A DNA stretch of 64,000 bases from Mycoplana rhizolycopersici (GCF_013378445.1 NZ_JABXYK010000007.1:124001-188000), one strand, 5' to 3'; positions 26,533 to 36,831 are shown, counted from the first letter of the stretch. Numbers and translations: made by a program. The notes: a model not told the origin generated them from the letters alone.

Positions 26533-27381
26533 ATGGCCAAGCGCATCGACACTTTCAGCGAAATCACCGACCGGTACGATGTCGTGCTGTGCGACGTATG
26601 GGGGGTGCTGCACAACGGCGTCGAAGCCTTCGCGGGCGCCTCCGAGGCCTTGGCCGCGGCCCGGGCCGCCGGCCTCACGGTCGTGCTGATCACCAATTCG
26701 CCGCGCCCCTATCCGGGCGTTAAGGTGCAGATCCGCGGCCTCGGCGTACGCGACGAAGCCTATGACCGCATCGTCACCTCGGGTGATGTCACCCGGGCAC
26801 TGATCTCGTCCGGGCCGGAAAAGATCTATTTCATCGGGGCGGAGAAGGATCACCCGCTGCTCGACGGTCTCGGTGTCGAGGTGGTCTCCGCGGAAGAGGC
26901 CGGTATCGTCGTCTGTGCCGGTTTCCGCGATGACGAGCAGGAAACGGCCGAGGATTACCGGGCGGAGCTGGAAAAGCTCGCCGCCCGCCACCTTGCCTTC
27001 ATCTGTGCCAACCCGGACCTCGTGGTCGAGCGCGGGCACCGTCTGATCCCCTGCGCGGGCGCATTGGCAAAACTCTATGGCGAACTGGGCGGCACGTCGC
27101 TGATCGCCGGCAAGCCGCACCGCCCGATCTACGAAAAGACGATCGAGGAGGCGCGCGAGGTGCGCGGCGCGTTCGACCTGTCGCGCGTGATCGCGATCGG
27201 CGACGGCATGCCGACCGATGTCCGCGGCGCCGAAGCCTTCGGGCTTGACGTCCTCTATATCTCCGGCGGTATCCATGCGCAGGAGTATGTCGCGGACGGC
27301 AGGACGGACGAGGCGAAGCTCGAGGCGTTCCTGGCGCGCGAGCAGGCTTCGCCGAAGTGGTGGATGCCGCGCCTGCGATAA
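26533..27381 (+). CDS. HAD hydrolase, TIGR01459 type
   Basis: This 282-residue member of the HAD superfamily, IIA (NagD-like) group, has motif I DVWGVLHNG, motif II ITNSPRP, the Lys in AGKPHRPIYE and motif IV IGDGMPTDVRGAEAFG. Many alphaproteobacteria carry it just upstream of ribF, as here (17 bases apart). Substrate unknown; a sugar phosphate or a nucleotide is possible. The linkage to ribF hints at a flavin- or riboflavin-phosphate-related role, but that is inference. Confidence 0.88.
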   Translation: MAKRIDTFSEITDRYDVVLCDVWGVLHNGVEAFAGASEALAAARAAGLTVVLITNSPRPYPGVKVQIRGLGVRDEAYDRIVTSGDVTRALISSGPEKIYFIGAEKDHPLLDGLGVEVVSAEEAGIVVCAGFRDDEQETAEDYRAELEKLAARHLAFICANPDLVVERGHRLIPCAGALAKLYGELGGTSLIAGKPHRPIYEKTIEEAREVRGAFDLSRVIAIGDGMPTDVRGAEAFGLDVLYISGGIHAQEYVADGRTDEAKLEAFLAREQASPKWWMPRLR

Positions 27382-27398
27382 CTGGACGGACGAAGGCC

Positions 27399-28379
27399 AT
27401 GACCGTATTCCATCGCAACGAGACGAAGGAGCCGCTGCCGGGGCATCTGCGCGGCGGCGTGGTGGCGATCGGCAATTTCGACGGCGTGCATCGCGGGCAT
27501 CAGTCCGTATTGCAGCGCGCCCTGGATATCGCCGCCGAGCGCGGCATGCCGGCGCTGCTTCTGACCTTCGAGCCGCATCCGCGCACCGTCTTCCGCCCCG
27601 ACCAGCCGGTCTTCCGTATCACGCCGGCGCCGCTGAAGGCGCGCATCCTGGAAGGCATGGGCTTTGCCGCGGTCATCGAATATCCCTTCAACCGGCAGTT
27701 CTCGCAGATGTCGGCGGCGGACTTCGTCCAGCAGGTGCTGGTGGAGTGGCTGTACGCCGGCCACGTCGTCACCGGCTTCGACTTCCATTTCGGCAATGCC
27801 CGCGAGGGCGGACCTGCGTTCCTGATCGCCTCCGGCCAGAAGTACGGCTTCGGCGTGACCCTGGTCGATGCCTTCCGCGACGAGGCGGCCGAGGTTATTT
27901 CTTCCAGCCGCATCCGCGAGCTGCTGTCGGAAGGTGCTGTCACGGAAGCCGCCGGCCTGCTCGGCTATCGCTATTCCGTCGAGGCCGAGGTCATCGGCGG
28001 CAAGCAACTCGGCCGCACGCTCGGTTTCCCGACCGCCAACATGCAGCTGCCGCCCGAGGTCGCCCTGCGCACCGGCATCTACGCGGTCCGCTTCCGCCGC
28101 GCCGACGGCACGCTCTATGACGGGGTCGCAAGCTTCGGCCGCCGCCCCACGGTCGACAGCAACGGCGCGCCGCTTCTGGAGACGTTCGTCTTCGACTTTG
28201 CAGGCGACCTCTACGGCGAGATCTGTAGCGTCACTTTCTTCGAGCATCTGCGCGACGAATTGAAGTTCGACGGGCTCGACGCGCTGGTCGTGCAGATGAA
28301 GCGCGATGCCGAGGAGGCGAGGGCGCTTCTGGCCGGCGTGCGCCCGCTGGGCGCGATCGACGCCAAGCTCGCATTCTGA
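27399..28379 (+). CDS. ribF: Bifunctional riboflavin kinase / FAD synthetase
   Basis: This 326-residue enzyme makes FMN from riboflavin and then FAD. The N-terminal FAD synthetase domain has the nucleotidyl-transferase motif AIGNFDGVHRGHQ and SSSRIRELL. The C-terminal riboflavin kinase domain (about residues 185-320) has GRTLGFPTANM and the Phe-Gly-Arg-Arg-Pro-Thr stretch. It sits close behind the HAD gene and about 230 bases before ileS, a common order in proteobacteria (ribF-ileS). Length is normal. Confidence 0.96.
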   Translation: MTVFHRNETKEPLPGHLRGGVVAIGNFDGVHRGHQSVLQRALDIAAERGMPALLLTFEPHPRTVFRPDQPVFRITPAPLKARILEGMGFAAVIEYPFNRQFSQMSAADFVQQVLVEWLYAGHVVTGFDFHFGNAREGGPAFLIASGQKYGFGVTLVDAFRDEAAEVISSSRIRELLSEGAVTEAAGLLGYRYSVEAEVIGGKQLGRTLGFPTANMQLPPEVALRTGIYAVRFRRADGTLYDGVASFGRRPTVDSNGAPLLETFVFDFAGDLYGEICSVTFFEHLRDELKFDGLDALVVQMKRDAEEARALLAGVRPLGAIDAKLAF

Positions 28380-28613
28380 TCGCCCAATTGCGGATGCGCC
28401 CCTTCCTTTTTTTGGCAAAAGCGCATAAACAACCGCCACCATGGCGCCACACAGGTTGATTTTCATATCCCGAATTAGTGGCCCGGCCTTCCGCGCGCTC
28501 TGAGCGAGGCCGGAAGGTCCGGGTATTTGGGCGTGTCCTGCGCGTCCCCGCCGTCACCGACAGATCCCCTTACTGTGCGCGAACGTTCGCGCGATCAAGC
28601 GATAGCCTCAGCC

Positions 28614-31529
28614 ATGACCGATACAGCTCAGAAGATCGACTACTCCTCCACTCTCTACCTGCCGCAGACGGATTTCCCGATGCGCGCCGGCCTGCCGCAG
28701 AAGGAGCCGGAAACGGTGGCCCGCTGGCAGCAGATGGGTCTTTACAAGAAGTTGCGCGCCTCCGCAGCCGGACGCGAAAAGTTCGTCCTGCACGACGGCC
28801 CTCCCTATGCCAACGGCAACATCCATATCGGCCATGCGCTGAACAAGATCCTCAAGGACGTCATCAACCGCTCGTTCCAGATGCGCGGCTATGACGCCAA
28901 CTACGTCCCCGGCTGGGACTGCCACGGCCTTCCGATCGAATGGAAGATCGAGGAGAAGTACCGCGAGAAGGGCCAGAACAAGGACGAGGTCCCGGTCAAC
29001 GAGTTCCGCCAGGAATGCCGCGACTTCGCTTCCGGCTGGATCAAGGTCCAGTCGGAAGAGTTCAAGCGCCTCGGCATCGAGGGCGACTTCGACAACCCCT
29101 ATACGACGATGAACTTCCACGCCGAGGCCCGCATCGCCGGCGAACTGATGAAGATCGCGAAAAGCGGCCAGCTCTACCGCGGCTCCAAGCCGATCATGTG
29201 GTCGGTGGTCGAGCGTACGGCACTCGCCGAGGCCGAGGTGGAATACGCCGACGTCGAGAGCGACATGATCTGGGTGAAGTTCCCTGTGAAGGAGGGCCCC
29301 GACGCGCTCGCCGATACCTTCGTCGTCATCTGGACCACCACGCCCTGGACGATCCCCGGCAACCGCGCGATCGCCTATTCCTCGCGCTACGCCTACGGCC
29401 TCTACGAGGTCGCGACCGCCGAGAACGATTTTGGTCCACAACCGGGCGAGAAGCTGATCTTCGCCAAGCGCCTTGCCGACGAATCCGCCGCCAAGGCCAA
29501 GCTGACCTTCAATTTCGTCCGCGACATCGAGGCCGATGAACTGGCCGCGATCACCTGCGCCCACCCGCTGCACGGTCTCGGCGGCGGCTACGATTTCAAG
29601 GTGCCGCTGCTCGACGGCGACCACGTCACCGACGATGCCGGCACGGGTTTCGTGCACACCGCTCCCGGCCACGGCCGCGAGGACTTTGACGCCTGGATGG
29701 ATTCCGCCCGCGCGCTGGAAGCCCGCGGCATCTCGTCGGCGATCCCCTTCACCGTCGACGACGCCGGCTATTTCACCACTGATGCGCCCGGCTTCGGCCC
29801 GGATGCGGAAGGTGGCGCCGGCCGCGTCATCGACGACAAGGGTAAGAAGGGCGATGCCAACGAGCGCGTCATCAAGGCGCTGATCGCCCGCCACGCACTG
29901 TTCGCTCGCGGCCGGCTGAAGCACTCCTATCCGCATTCCTGGCGCTCCAAGAAGCCGGTGATCTTCCGCAACACGCCGCAGTGGTTCGTCTACATGGACA
30001 AGGAACTCGGCGACGGCACGACGCTGCGCTCGCGCTCGCTGTCTGCGATCGACGACACCCGCTTCGTGCCCGCCGCCGGCCAGAACCGCCTGCGCGCGAT
30101 GATCGAGGGCCGTCCGGACTGGGTGCTGTCCCGTCAGCGCGCCTGGGGCGTGCCGATCGCGATCTTCGCCGATGAGGACGGCAACGTGCTGGTCGACGAG
30201 GCGGTCAACGAGCGCATCCTCGCGGCCTTCGAGAAGGAAGGCGCGGACGCCTGGTTCGCCGACGGCGCCAAGGAGCGCTTCCTCGGCAACGATCATGACC
30301 ACGACAAGTGGCAGCAGGTGATGGACATCCTCGACGTCTGGTTCGATTCAGGTTCGACCCACACCTTTACGCTCGAGGACCGTCCCGACCTGAAATGGCC
30401 GGCCGACGTCTATCTGGAAGGCTCCGACCAGCATCGCGGCTGGTTCCATTCCTCGCTGCTCGAAAGCTGCGCCACGCGCGGCCGCGCGCCCTACAACGCC
30501 GTCGTCACCCACGGGTTCACGATGGACGAGAAGGGCGAGAAGATGTCGAAGTCCAAGGGCAATGTCGTCTCGCCGCAGGACGTGATGAAGGACGCCGGCG
30601 CCGACATCCTGCGCCTGTGGGTGATGACCACCGACTACTGGGAAGACCAGCGCCTCGGCAAGACGATCATCCAGACCAACATCGACGCCTACCGCAAGCT
30701 GCGCAACACCATCCGCTGGATGCTCGGCACGCTCGCCCACGACAAGGGCGAGGAGATCGCCTATGCCGACATGCCGGAGCTGGAAAAGCTGATGCTGCAC
30801 CGGCTGTCGGAACTCGATAAGCTTGTGCGGGAGGGCTACGATGCCTTCGACTTCAAGAAGATCGCCCGCGCTCTGATCGACTTTGCAAACGTCGAGCTGT
30901 CGGCCTTCTACTTCGACGTCCGCAAGGATGCGCTCTACTGCGACGCGCCGTCCAGCCTGCGCCGCCGAGCAGCGCTCGCCGTCATCCGCAAGCTCTTCGA
31001 CTGCCTCGTCCTGTGGCTGGCGCCGATGCTGCCGTTCACGGCCGAGGAAGCCTGGCTGTCGCGCAAGCCCGACGCGGTCTCGGTCCATCTCGAGCAGTTC
31101 CCGGAAATGGCGGCCGAGTGGAAGAACGACGCGCTTGAGGCTAAGTGGGAGAAGATCCGCACGGTGCGCACCGTCGTTACCGGTGCACTCGAGATCGAGC
31201 GCCGCGAGAAGCGGATCGGCTCGTCGCTGGAGGCGGCACCCGTCGTCTACGTCACCGATGCGGAACTGATGGCAGCGCTTGAAGGCGAGGACTTCGCCGA
31301 GATCTGCATCACGTCGGCGATCACGCTGGTGTCCGGCGAGGGCCCTGACGAGGCTTTCCGCCTTCAGGAGGTCACAGGTGTGGCTGTCGAGCCGAAATTG
31401 GCCGAAGGCACCAAGTGCGCCCGCTCGTGGCGGATCACCACCGATGTCGGCTCCGATCCGGACTATCCGGACGTTTCCGCGCGTGATGCGGCAGCCCTTC
31501 GCGAGATCGGCTTCAGCGCCGCCGCCTGA
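28614..31529 (+). CDS. ileS: Isoleucyl-tRNA synthetase
   Basis: This 971-residue class Ia synthetase has its ATP-binding HIGH motif in [11 protein letters not shown] and KMSKS in EKMSKSKGN, with the editing (CP1) domain between them. The tryptophan-rich active-site segment [15 protein letters not shown] is typical. The C-terminus lacks the four-Cys zinc finger seen in E. coli IleS, ending in a short form as in other alphaproteobacteria. The ATG at 28614 is preferred to upstream in-frame codons, which read as Arg/Pro-rich noise. A stem-loop follows the stop. Confidence 0.97.
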   Translation: MTDTAQKIDYSSTLYLPQTDFPMRAGLPQKEPETVARWQQMGLYKKLRASAAGREKFVLHDGPPYANGNIHIGHALNKILKDVINRSFQMRGYDANYVPGWDCHGLPIEWKIEEKYREKGQNKDEVPVNEFRQECRDFASGWIKVQSEEFKRLGIEGDFDNPYTTMNFHAEARIAGELMKIAKSGQLYRGSKPIMWSVVERTALAEAEVEYADVESDMIWVKFPVKEGPDALADTFVVIWTTTPWTIPGNRAIAYSSRYAYGLYEVATAENDFGPQPGEKLIFAKRLADESAAKAKLTFNFVRDIEADELAAITCAHPLHGLGGGYDFKVPLLDGDHVTDDAGTGFVHTAPGHGREDFDAWMDSARALEARGISSAIPFTVDDAGYFTTDAPGFGPDAEGGAGRVIDDKGKKGDANERVIKALIARHALFARGRLKHSYPHSWRSKKPVIFRNTPQWFVYMDKELGDGTTLRSRSLSAIDDTRFVPAAGQNRLRAMIEGRPDWVLSRQRAWGVPIAIFADEDGNVLVDEAVNERILAAFEKEGADAWFADGAKERFLGNDHDHDKWQQVMDILDVWFDSGSTHTFTLEDRPDLKWPADVYLEGSDQHRGWFHSSLLESCATRGRAPYNAVVTHGFTMDEKGEKMSKSKGNVVSPQDVMKDAGADILRLWVMTTDYWEDQRLGKTIIQTNIDAYRKLRNTIRWMLGTLAHDKGEEIAYADMPELEKLMLHRLSELDKLVREGYDAFDFKKIARALIDFANVELSAFYFDVRKDALYCDAPSSLRRRAALAVIRKLFDCLVLWLAPMLPFTAEEAWLSRKPDAVSVHLEQFPEMAAEWKNDALEAKWEKIRTVRTVVTGALEIERREKRIGSSLEAAPVVYVTDAELMAALEGEDFAEICITSAITLVSGEGPDEAFRLQEVTGVAVEPKLAEGTKCARSWRITTDVGSDPDYPDVSARDAAALREIGFSAAA

Positions 31530-31571
31530 GGTGGCGCAATCACGAAAGGTTGTGAACAAGGTGGTCAAGTT

Positions 31572-31612
31572 ACCGGATGAATTGCGCTTTGGCGCCTCAT
31601 CCGGTATTCCTG
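31572..31612 (+). terminator. Stem-loop after ileS
   Basis: ACCGGATGA and TCATCCGGT form a perfect 9-base stem (31572-31580, 31597-31605), with an inner GCGC/GCGC pairing. It is followed by ATTCCTG, a poor T-run. It lies 43 bases past the ileS stop and probably ends or stabilises the message. Confidence 0.45.
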
Positions 31613-31700
31613 CCCGAAAATCGTCGGATTTTTCCGTCACCGCACGGCATTCGGTGAACATGATCGACGCGATTCACCGGCTCGGCCGGGAAGGGTTTGC

Positions 31701-32315
31701 ATGGCAATGACGCGAGAAATTCGACTGGCCGGCGCTGCAGCGCTGCTTGGCGCCTGCGCCGTCCTTTCTGGTTGCGTTGGCGGTCCGACCTACGGCACCG
31801 ACAAGACGAGCGGCGAGCAGCTGATGGACGACCTCGGCAACGCCGTGATGCTCCGGCCGCCGAACGGCGACAAGAAGATCGCCTATCAGCCGCGCGGCTC
31901 GCTGGTCGTGCCGAAGGACGAGGCGACGCTGATCCAGCCGCAGAAGACGCTGGCCTCCACCGCCGACAATCCGCAGTGGGTGGAAAGCCCGGAGGACATG
32001 CGCGAGCGCCTGAAGGCCGAAGCGACCGAGAACGAGCGCAAGATCGGCTACAACTCGCCGCTGCAGAGCCAGAACAACACGATGCGCCAGCTTTCTACCA
32101 AGGAACAGCAGGAGCAGTATCGCGAGGCGCGCAAGCTGCAGCAGGGCCTCTATAGCGACAAGCGCCGCTACCTGAGCGATCCGCCGCTCGAATATCGCAA
32201 GCTTCCGGAAGAAGCGGCGGCCGACCTCGGCGAGCCGGAGCGCAAGAAGGAAATTCGCCGGAAGAAGGAGGCGAAGATGGCCAATTCCGGCACGAAGAAG
32301 TGGTGGCCGTTCTAA
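31701..32315 (+). CDS. Putative outer-membrane lipoprotein
   Basis: This 204-residue protein has a lipoprotein signal with lipobox LSGC (residues 22-25), so it is acylated on that Cys. The mature part is hydrophilic: it is Gln/Glu/Lys-rich, predicted helical around residues 110-160 (STKEQQEQYREARKLQQG), and ends in a strongly basic tail (RKKEIRRKKEAKMANSGTKKWW). I know similar proteins as conserved rhizobial lipoproteins without assigned role. The stop is six bases before the next gene's ATG, suggesting co-transcription. Confidence 0.75.
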   Translation: MAMTREIRLAGAAALLGACAVLSGCVGGPTYGTDKTSGEQLMDDLGNAVMLRPPNGDKKIAYQPRGSLVVPKDEATLIQPQKTLASTADNPQWVESPEDMRERLKAEATENERKIGYNSPLQSQNNTMRQLSTKEQQEQYREARKLQQGLYSDKRRYLSDPPLEYRKLPEEAAADLGEPERKKEIRRKKEAKMANSGTKKWWPF

Positions 32316-32320
32316 GCCCG

Positions 32321-32803
32321 ATGACCTACCGCATCCGCAACGCGACGCCTGCGGATGCAGGCGTCATCCTGCGCTTCATCACCGAGCTTGCCGTCTACGA
32401 AAAGGCCGGGCATGAGGTTGAGGCGACGGTCGAGACCATTGCCACTTCCCTCTTTGGCGTAGGCTCCGTCACGCGCGCCGTGATTTGCGAGACCGAGGCT
32501 GGCGAGCCCGCGGGCTTTGCCGTCTGGTTCCTCAGCTATTCCACCTGGCAGGCCCGCAACGGGCTCTATCTCGAAGATCTCTATGTGACGCCGGAGCACC
32601 GTCGGGCGGGGCTTGGCAGGATGCTGCTGCGCCACCTTGCCAGGATTGCTGTCGAAGAGGGGTGTGGCCGTTTCGAATGGAGCGTGCTCGACTGGAACGA
32701 GCCGGCGATCCGCGTCTACGAGGCGATCGGCGCCGAGCCGCAGAACGAGTGGACGCGCTACCGGCTCTCCGGCGAAAAGCTGAAGCAATTTGCCGCCGGC
32801 TGA
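32321..32803 (+). CDS. GNAT-family N-acetyltransferase (diamine acetyltransferase-like)
   Basis: This 160-residue protein has a GNAT fold with the acetyl-CoA-binding motif A at LYVTPEHRRAGLGRMLLRHLA and the C-terminal WSVLDWNEPAIRVYEAIGA. The sequence LYLEDLYV and DWN..A...Y..IGA resemble the spermidine/diamine acetyltransferase group. The substrate is not shown. ATG 32321 is preferred to an in-frame GTG 21 bases upstream, because relatives begin with TYRIRxATPAD. Confidence 0.85.
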   Translation: MTYRIRNATPADAGVILRFITELAVYEKAGHEVEATVETIATSLFGVGSVTRAVICETEAGEPAGFAVWFLSYSTWQARNGLYLEDLYVTPEHRRAGLGRMLLRHLARIAVEEGCGRFEWSVLDWNEPAIRVYEAIGAEPQNEWTRYRLSGEKLKQFAAG

Positions 32804-32881
32804 GCTGTTGTCAGCCAGATGCCGACAGATTTCACAATCCGGCTCACCTGGCGTTAACCGCCGGCGGCTATCCCTCTTCGC

Positions 32882-33682
32882 ATGTTCAGGATCAGCCGAA
32901 AGACAGCCATGAAGGCCGCGGCGGCGACGGCGGCGTCCGTGGCCGTTTCCGTGGGCATCGTATTGCTTCTGGTGCCGATGCTCGGCGGGCATCCCGACGG
33001 GCCGGGCTTCTGGATGAGCGTCCTTTGTCCGCTTGTCATTGCCGGTCCTGCCAGCGCCTGGCAGTTCCACCAGAGCGAGACCATCGTCAGGCAGCGCGAC
33101 GCGCTCGCTCTCATGCATGTGAAGCTTGAGAGTGCGTACGCGGAACTGAAGGAGTTGCATGCCGACCTGCAGGTGAGGGCACGCACGGATACGATGACCG
33201 GCGGGCTGAACCGCGGTGCGTTCTTCTCTGACCTCGATGTGGAAAGCCGCCGCAATGCAGGGCCGGTGGCGATCCTGATTGCCGATGCCGACCACTTCAA
33301 GCATGTCAACGACACTTTCGGCCACCTCGTTGGCGACGAAGCGCTAAGACGGATCGGGGCGGCGATATCCCGGGCGATCGGCGAGCGCTGCTGGTGGGGC
33401 AGGATCGGCGGCGAGGAGTTCGTCGCCTATTTGCCGGGGCACGACCGGGCCCAGGCGCTTCAGGTGGCCGAGCGCATCCGCCGTTCGGTCGCAAGCGCCA
33501 TCCTCGTATCCGACAGCCGCCCGGTGCCGTTGAGCGTGAGCATAGGCGTCGCCTGCGGGCACGGGCCGTTCGAGCCCATGGAGCTGTTCCGGCGGGCGGA
33601 TGCCGATCTCTACAGCGCCAAGACCGGCGGCCGTAACCGCATCGTCATCGACGGGCGCGAGGTCAACTCGGCTGCCGCCTGA
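32882..33682 (+). CDS. Diguanylate cyclase (membrane GGDEF protein)
   Basis: This 266-residue protein has two hydrophobic segments (residues about 15-34 and 44-62), a short coiled stretch (about 75-95) and a GGDEF domain at about 100-255. The signature reads RIGGEEFVAY, the allowed GGEEF variant, and DADHFKHVNDTFGH carries the metal-binding Asp. It should make c-di-GMP from GTP at the inner membrane. There is no obvious RxxD inhibitory site five residues before the signature. It is one of at least three GGDEF proteins in this window. Confidence 0.9.
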   Translation: MFRISRKTAMKAAAATAASVAVSVGIVLLLVPMLGGHPDGPGFWMSVLCPLVIAGPASAWQFHQSETIVRQRDALALMHVKLESAYAELKELHADLQVRARTDTMTGGLNRGAFFSDLDVESRRNAGPVAILIADADHFKHVNDTFGHLVGDEALRRIGAAISRAIGERCWWGRIGGEEFVAYLPGHDRAQALQVAERIRRSVASAILVSDSRPVPLSVSIGVACGHGPFEPMELFRRADADLYSAKTGGRNRIVIDGREVNSAAA

Positions 33683-33716
33683 GCCTGCCCGGTCCACGCT
33701 GAAGCGCGCCCCCGTC

Positions 33717-34169
33717 TCAATCCTCGTCGCGACGGTCCTTGAAGAATTGCCGCAGTATCGCCGCCGCTTCCCTCTCCTGCAGGCCGGAGTAGACTTCGGG
33801 GGCGTGGTGGCAGGTCGGCTGCGCATAAAAGCGTGCGCCATGATCGACGCCGCCGCCCTTCGGGTCCTCGGCGCCGTAATAGAGACGGCGGATGCGGGCG
33901 AAGGAGATCGCAGCGGCGCACATGGTGCAGGGCTCAAGCGTCACATAGAGGTCGGCGCCGGTCAGGCGTTCCTGTCCCAGCGTGGCCGAGGCCTGTCGGA
34001 TGGCTTCGATCTCGGCGTGGGCGGTGACGTCGTTGTTCTGACGGGTGCGGTTGCCGCCTCGTCCGACGACGACGCCGTCGATCACGACGACGGCGCCGAT
34101 CGGCACTTCGCCCCGTTCCGCCGCCGCGCGCGCCTCGATCAGCGCCTCGTCCATGAAGCTATTCGTCAT
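33717..34169 (-). CDS. tadA: tRNA-specific adenosine deaminase
   Basis: This 150-residue zinc deaminase converts A34 to inosine in tRNA-Arg(ACG). The catalytic HAE lies in VTAHAEIEAIR and the zinc ligands in LEPCTMCAAA. The Phe/Tyr-rich segment ARIRRLYYGAEDPKGG follows, as in TadA. It is convergent with the GGDEF gene and divergent from the pseudouridine synthase gene with only 73 bases between starts, grouping it with two RNA-modification genes. Confidence 0.95.
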   Translation of the reverse strand: MTNSFMDEALIEARAAAERGEVPIGAVVVIDGVVVGRGGNRTRQNNDVTAHAEIEAIRQASATLGQERLTGADLYVTLEPCTMCAAAISFARIRRLYYGAEDPKGGGVDHGARFYAQPTCHHAPEVYSGLQEREAAAILRQFFKDRRDED

Positions 34170-34242
34170 CCGCGCTCAGAATTCCTCTTAACCCCGACGG
34201 CCTGACCTGATACGACACGCCAAAACGCTAGGCAAACAACAA

Positions 34243-36267
34243 ATGACATCCAACGACAAGCCCAAACGGCCGGGCGCCAAGCCCTTCGACCGTGATCGCA
34301 AGCCACGCGACGGCGACCGCAAGCCGGGAGGCAAGAAGCCTTTCGCAGCGGGCGCGAAGTCCGGCGGCTTCTCCAAGACCGAGCGCGGCCCCGCAAAGGC
34401 CGGCGTGAAGAAGGAGGCGCGCGGCGGCTCCGGCAAGCCCGATAGGGCACGGCCGGCACCGGCAGAGCGCGCGTCCGCCGATGGCGGCGCCGCCGCACCC
34501 GAACGTATTTCCAAGCTGCTGGCCCGCGCCGGCGTCGCATCGCGCCGCGACGTGGAGCGCATGATCATGGAAGGCCGCGTCAGCGTGAACGGCACCGTGC
34601 TCGACACGCCCGTGCTCAACGCCACCTTCGCCGACCTGATCGAGGTCGACGGCCAGCCGATCCGCGGCATCGAGCGTACCCGCCTGTGGCTCTACCACAA
34701 GCCCGCAGGGCTGGTGACGACCAATGCCGATCCGGAAGGCCGCCCGACGGTTTTCGAACACTTGCCGGAGGACCTGCCGCGCGTCATGTCGGTCGGTCGC
34801 CTCGACATCAACACCGAGGGCCTGCTGCTTCTGACCAATGACGGCGGGCTTGCCCGCGTGCTCGAACTGCCGGCCACCGGCTGGCTGCGCCGCTACCGCG
34901 TGCGCGCCCACGGCAAGATCGAGCAGGAAGCGCTCGACAAGCTCAAGGACGGCATCGCCGTCGAGGGCGTGCTCTATGGCGGCATCGAAGCGACGCTCGA
35001 CAAGGTCCAGGGCTCCAACGTCTGGATCACCATGGGGCTGCGCGAGGGCAAGAACCGCGAAATCAAGAACGTGCTCGGCGCGCTTGGTCTCGACGTGAAC
35101 CGCCTGATCCGCATTTCCTACGGTCCGTTCCAGCTCGGCGAGCTGCCGGAGGGGCACGCCCAGGAAATCCGCGGCCGCACGCTGCGCGACCAGCTTGGCC
35201 CGCGCCTGATCGATGAGGCCAAGGCGAATTTCGAGGCGCCGCTGTTCGACCAGGGGCAGGGCGAGAAGGAAGACAGGCCCGCGCAGAGCGAGCGGTTCGG
35301 CCGCGGCGAACGCGAAGGCCGCAGTGAGCGCGAAGGCCGCGATTTCCGCGAGAAGGACGGCGATCGCCGCGAAAAGGCGCGCGCCCGTCTCGATACGCGG
35401 CGCGATAGCCGCGGTGGCGACCGTTTCGACGATAGAGGCGGCGACAGGCACGGTGGCGACAGGCACGGCCGCGACGACGACCGTTTCTCCGACCGTCCGA
35501 AGCGCGAACCGGGCAACCGCCCGCGCAAGTCCAACGTCTGGATGGCGCCCGGCGCCCGCCCCGTCGCCGAGAAGAAGGCGCACGCCGCCGAAGGCGACGA
35601 AACGGCGAAGCGGGAGCCTCGCGTCCGGCCAGAGGGCGCGCCGAAGTCGAAGCGATACGGCCGCAACCGCGACGGCGAGGCCACCCGATCGACCCACAAG
35701 TTCGATCCCGACCGCAAGAAGGCGCCGGGGCGTGCCGCTGCGGCCCGTCCGGGCGCGGAGCGCGGCGAGCGCAAGGCGCGCGTTCTCGGAGCCGAGGATG
35801 GCGGCGACTGGATTCGCGCCAGCGAGCCCGAAAAGCGTTCGCGTGATGAAGGTGGCCGTGATTTCGGCCGCGGAGGCTTCGGTGGCGGCGGTGACAGAGG
35901 GCCGCGCGGTTTCGGCGATCGGCCGCCGCGCGAAGATCGTGGGGGGCGTGAGGACCGCCCGTCACGGGGCAGGTCCTTCTCTTCGGAGCGGTCCTTCGGC
36001 GACCGCCCACCCCGCGACAGGTCGGATGACCGATCCGGCGGCGGCGGTCGAGACGGCGAACGCGGTTTCGGTGGCAAGCCGGCCGGCAAGTCCTTCGGCG
36101 GCAAGCCCTCCTTTGGGAAGTCAGCTGGCGGCAAGCCGGGTGGAAAATCCTTTGGCGGCAAGCCTTCCTTCGGCAAGCCCGGCGGTAGCAGGGCAGGGGG
36201 AAAGCCCGGCGGCAAGCCGGGTGGCGGGCGCCCGGGCGGAGGTAAGCCGCGTGGCCGGGGAAACTGA
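34243..36267 (+). CDS. Pseudouridine synthase (RluB/RsuA family) with very long basic tail
   Basis: This 674-residue protein is more than twice the usual length (E. coli RluB about 290). Residues 1-85 are a disordered Lys/Arg/Pro lead. An S4 RNA-binding domain follows at about 88-145 (ISKLLARAGVASRRDVERMIMEGRVSVNG). The synthase domain is at about 150-330, with catalytic D188 in GRLDINTEGLLLL. Residues 340-674 are low-complexity: Arg/Asp/Glu-rich repeats, then Gly-Lys-Pro-Ser-Phe repeats (GGKPSFGK, SFGGKPSFGKPGG). The tail is like those of RNA-chaperone-type proteins. The target U in 23S or 16S rRNA is not shown. Confidence 0.92.
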   Translation: MTSNDKPKRPGAKPFDRDRKPRDGDRKPGGKKPFAAGAKSGGFSKTERGPAKAGVKKEARGGSGKPDRARPAPAERASADGGAAAPERISKLLARAGVASRRDVERMIMEGRVSVNGTVLDTPVLNATFADLIEVDGQPIRGIERTRLWLYHKPAGLVTTNADPEGRPTVFEHLPEDLPRVMSVGRLDINTEGLLLLTNDGGLARVLELPATGWLRRYRVRAHGKIEQEALDKLKDGIAVEGVLYGGIEATLDKVQGSNVWITMGLREGKNREIKNVLGALGLDVNRLIRISYGPFQLGELPEGHAQEIRGRTLRDQLGPRLIDEAKANFEAPLFDQGQGEKEDRPAQSERFGRGEREGRSEREGRDFREKDGDRREKARARLDTRRDSRGGDRFDDRGGDRHGGDRHGRDDDRFSDRPKREPGNRPRKSNVWMAPGARPVAEKKAHAAEGDETAKREPRVRPEGAPKSKRYGRNRDGEATRSTHKFDPDRKKAPGRAAAARPGAERGERKARVLGAEDGGDWIRASEPEKRSRDEGGRDFGRGGFGGGGDRGPRGFGDRPPREDRGGREDRPSRGRSFSSERSFGDRPPRDRSDDRSGGGGRDGERGFGGKPAGKSFGGKPSFGKSAGGKPGGKSFGGKPSFGKPGGSRAGGKPGGKPGGGRPGGGKPRGRGN

Positions 36268-36270
36268 CGC

Positions 36271-36831
36271 GTGCGAATAGTCGGGGGCACCTTCCGCGGC
36301 CGCGCGCTGGCGACGCCGAAGAGCGACGACATCCGGCCCACGACCGACCGGACGCGGGAAAGCCTGTTCAACATTCTCGGTCACGGCTACGCACAACATC
36401 TCGACGGCGCGCGCGTCCTCGACCTGTTTGCCGGCACCGGCGCGGTGGGCCTCGAGGCGATTTCGCGCGGTGCCCGCGCGGCGCTGTTCGTTGAGCAGGG
36501 CGTGGAAGGGCGCGGCCTGATCCACACCAACATCGAGACCTTCGGTCTGCAGGGCAAGGCCAAGATCTTCCGCCGCGATGCCACGGCGCTCGGCGCGGTC
36601 GGCACCATGGAGCCGTTCGACCTGCTGTTTGCTGACCCGCCCTATGGTCGCGGGCTTGGCGAGAAGGCGATGGAGGCGGCGGCGAAAGGCGGCTGGCTGG
36701 TGCCGGGGGCGCTTGCGATTCTGGAAGAGCGCGCCGACGTGACGCCGGCAGCGGTCGAAGGCTACGAGATGCTGGAGGTGCGCACCTTCGGCGACACGCG
36801 GATGCATTTCTATCGCTACGTGCCGGCCTGA
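36271..36831 (+). CDS. rsmD: 16S rRNA (guanine966-N2)-methyltransferase
   Basis: This 186-residue SAM-dependent enzyme methylates G966 of 16S rRNA. The SAM site is VLDLFAGTGAVGLEAISRGA and the catalytic motif is FADPPYG. The N-terminus MRIVGGTFRGRAL is typical. A GTG start at 36271 lies three bases after the stop of the pseudouridine synthase, so both RNA-modifying enzymes are probably made from one message. Confidence 0.95.
   Translation: MRIVGGTFRGRALATPKSDDIRPTTDRTRESLFNILGHGYAQHLDGARVLDLFAGTGAVGLEAISRGARAALFVEQGVEGRGLIHTNIETFGLQGKAKIFRRDATALGAVGTMEPFDLLFADPPYGRGLGEKAMEAAAKGGWLVPGALAILEERADVTPAAVEGYEMLEVRTFGDTRMHFYRYVPA

Noticed and set aside
35118..36374. Long minus-strand open frame antisense to the pseudouridine synthase tail
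   Set aside because: It is an antisense shadow of the GC-rich repeats; its Pro/Arg/Ser-rich translation has no domain.
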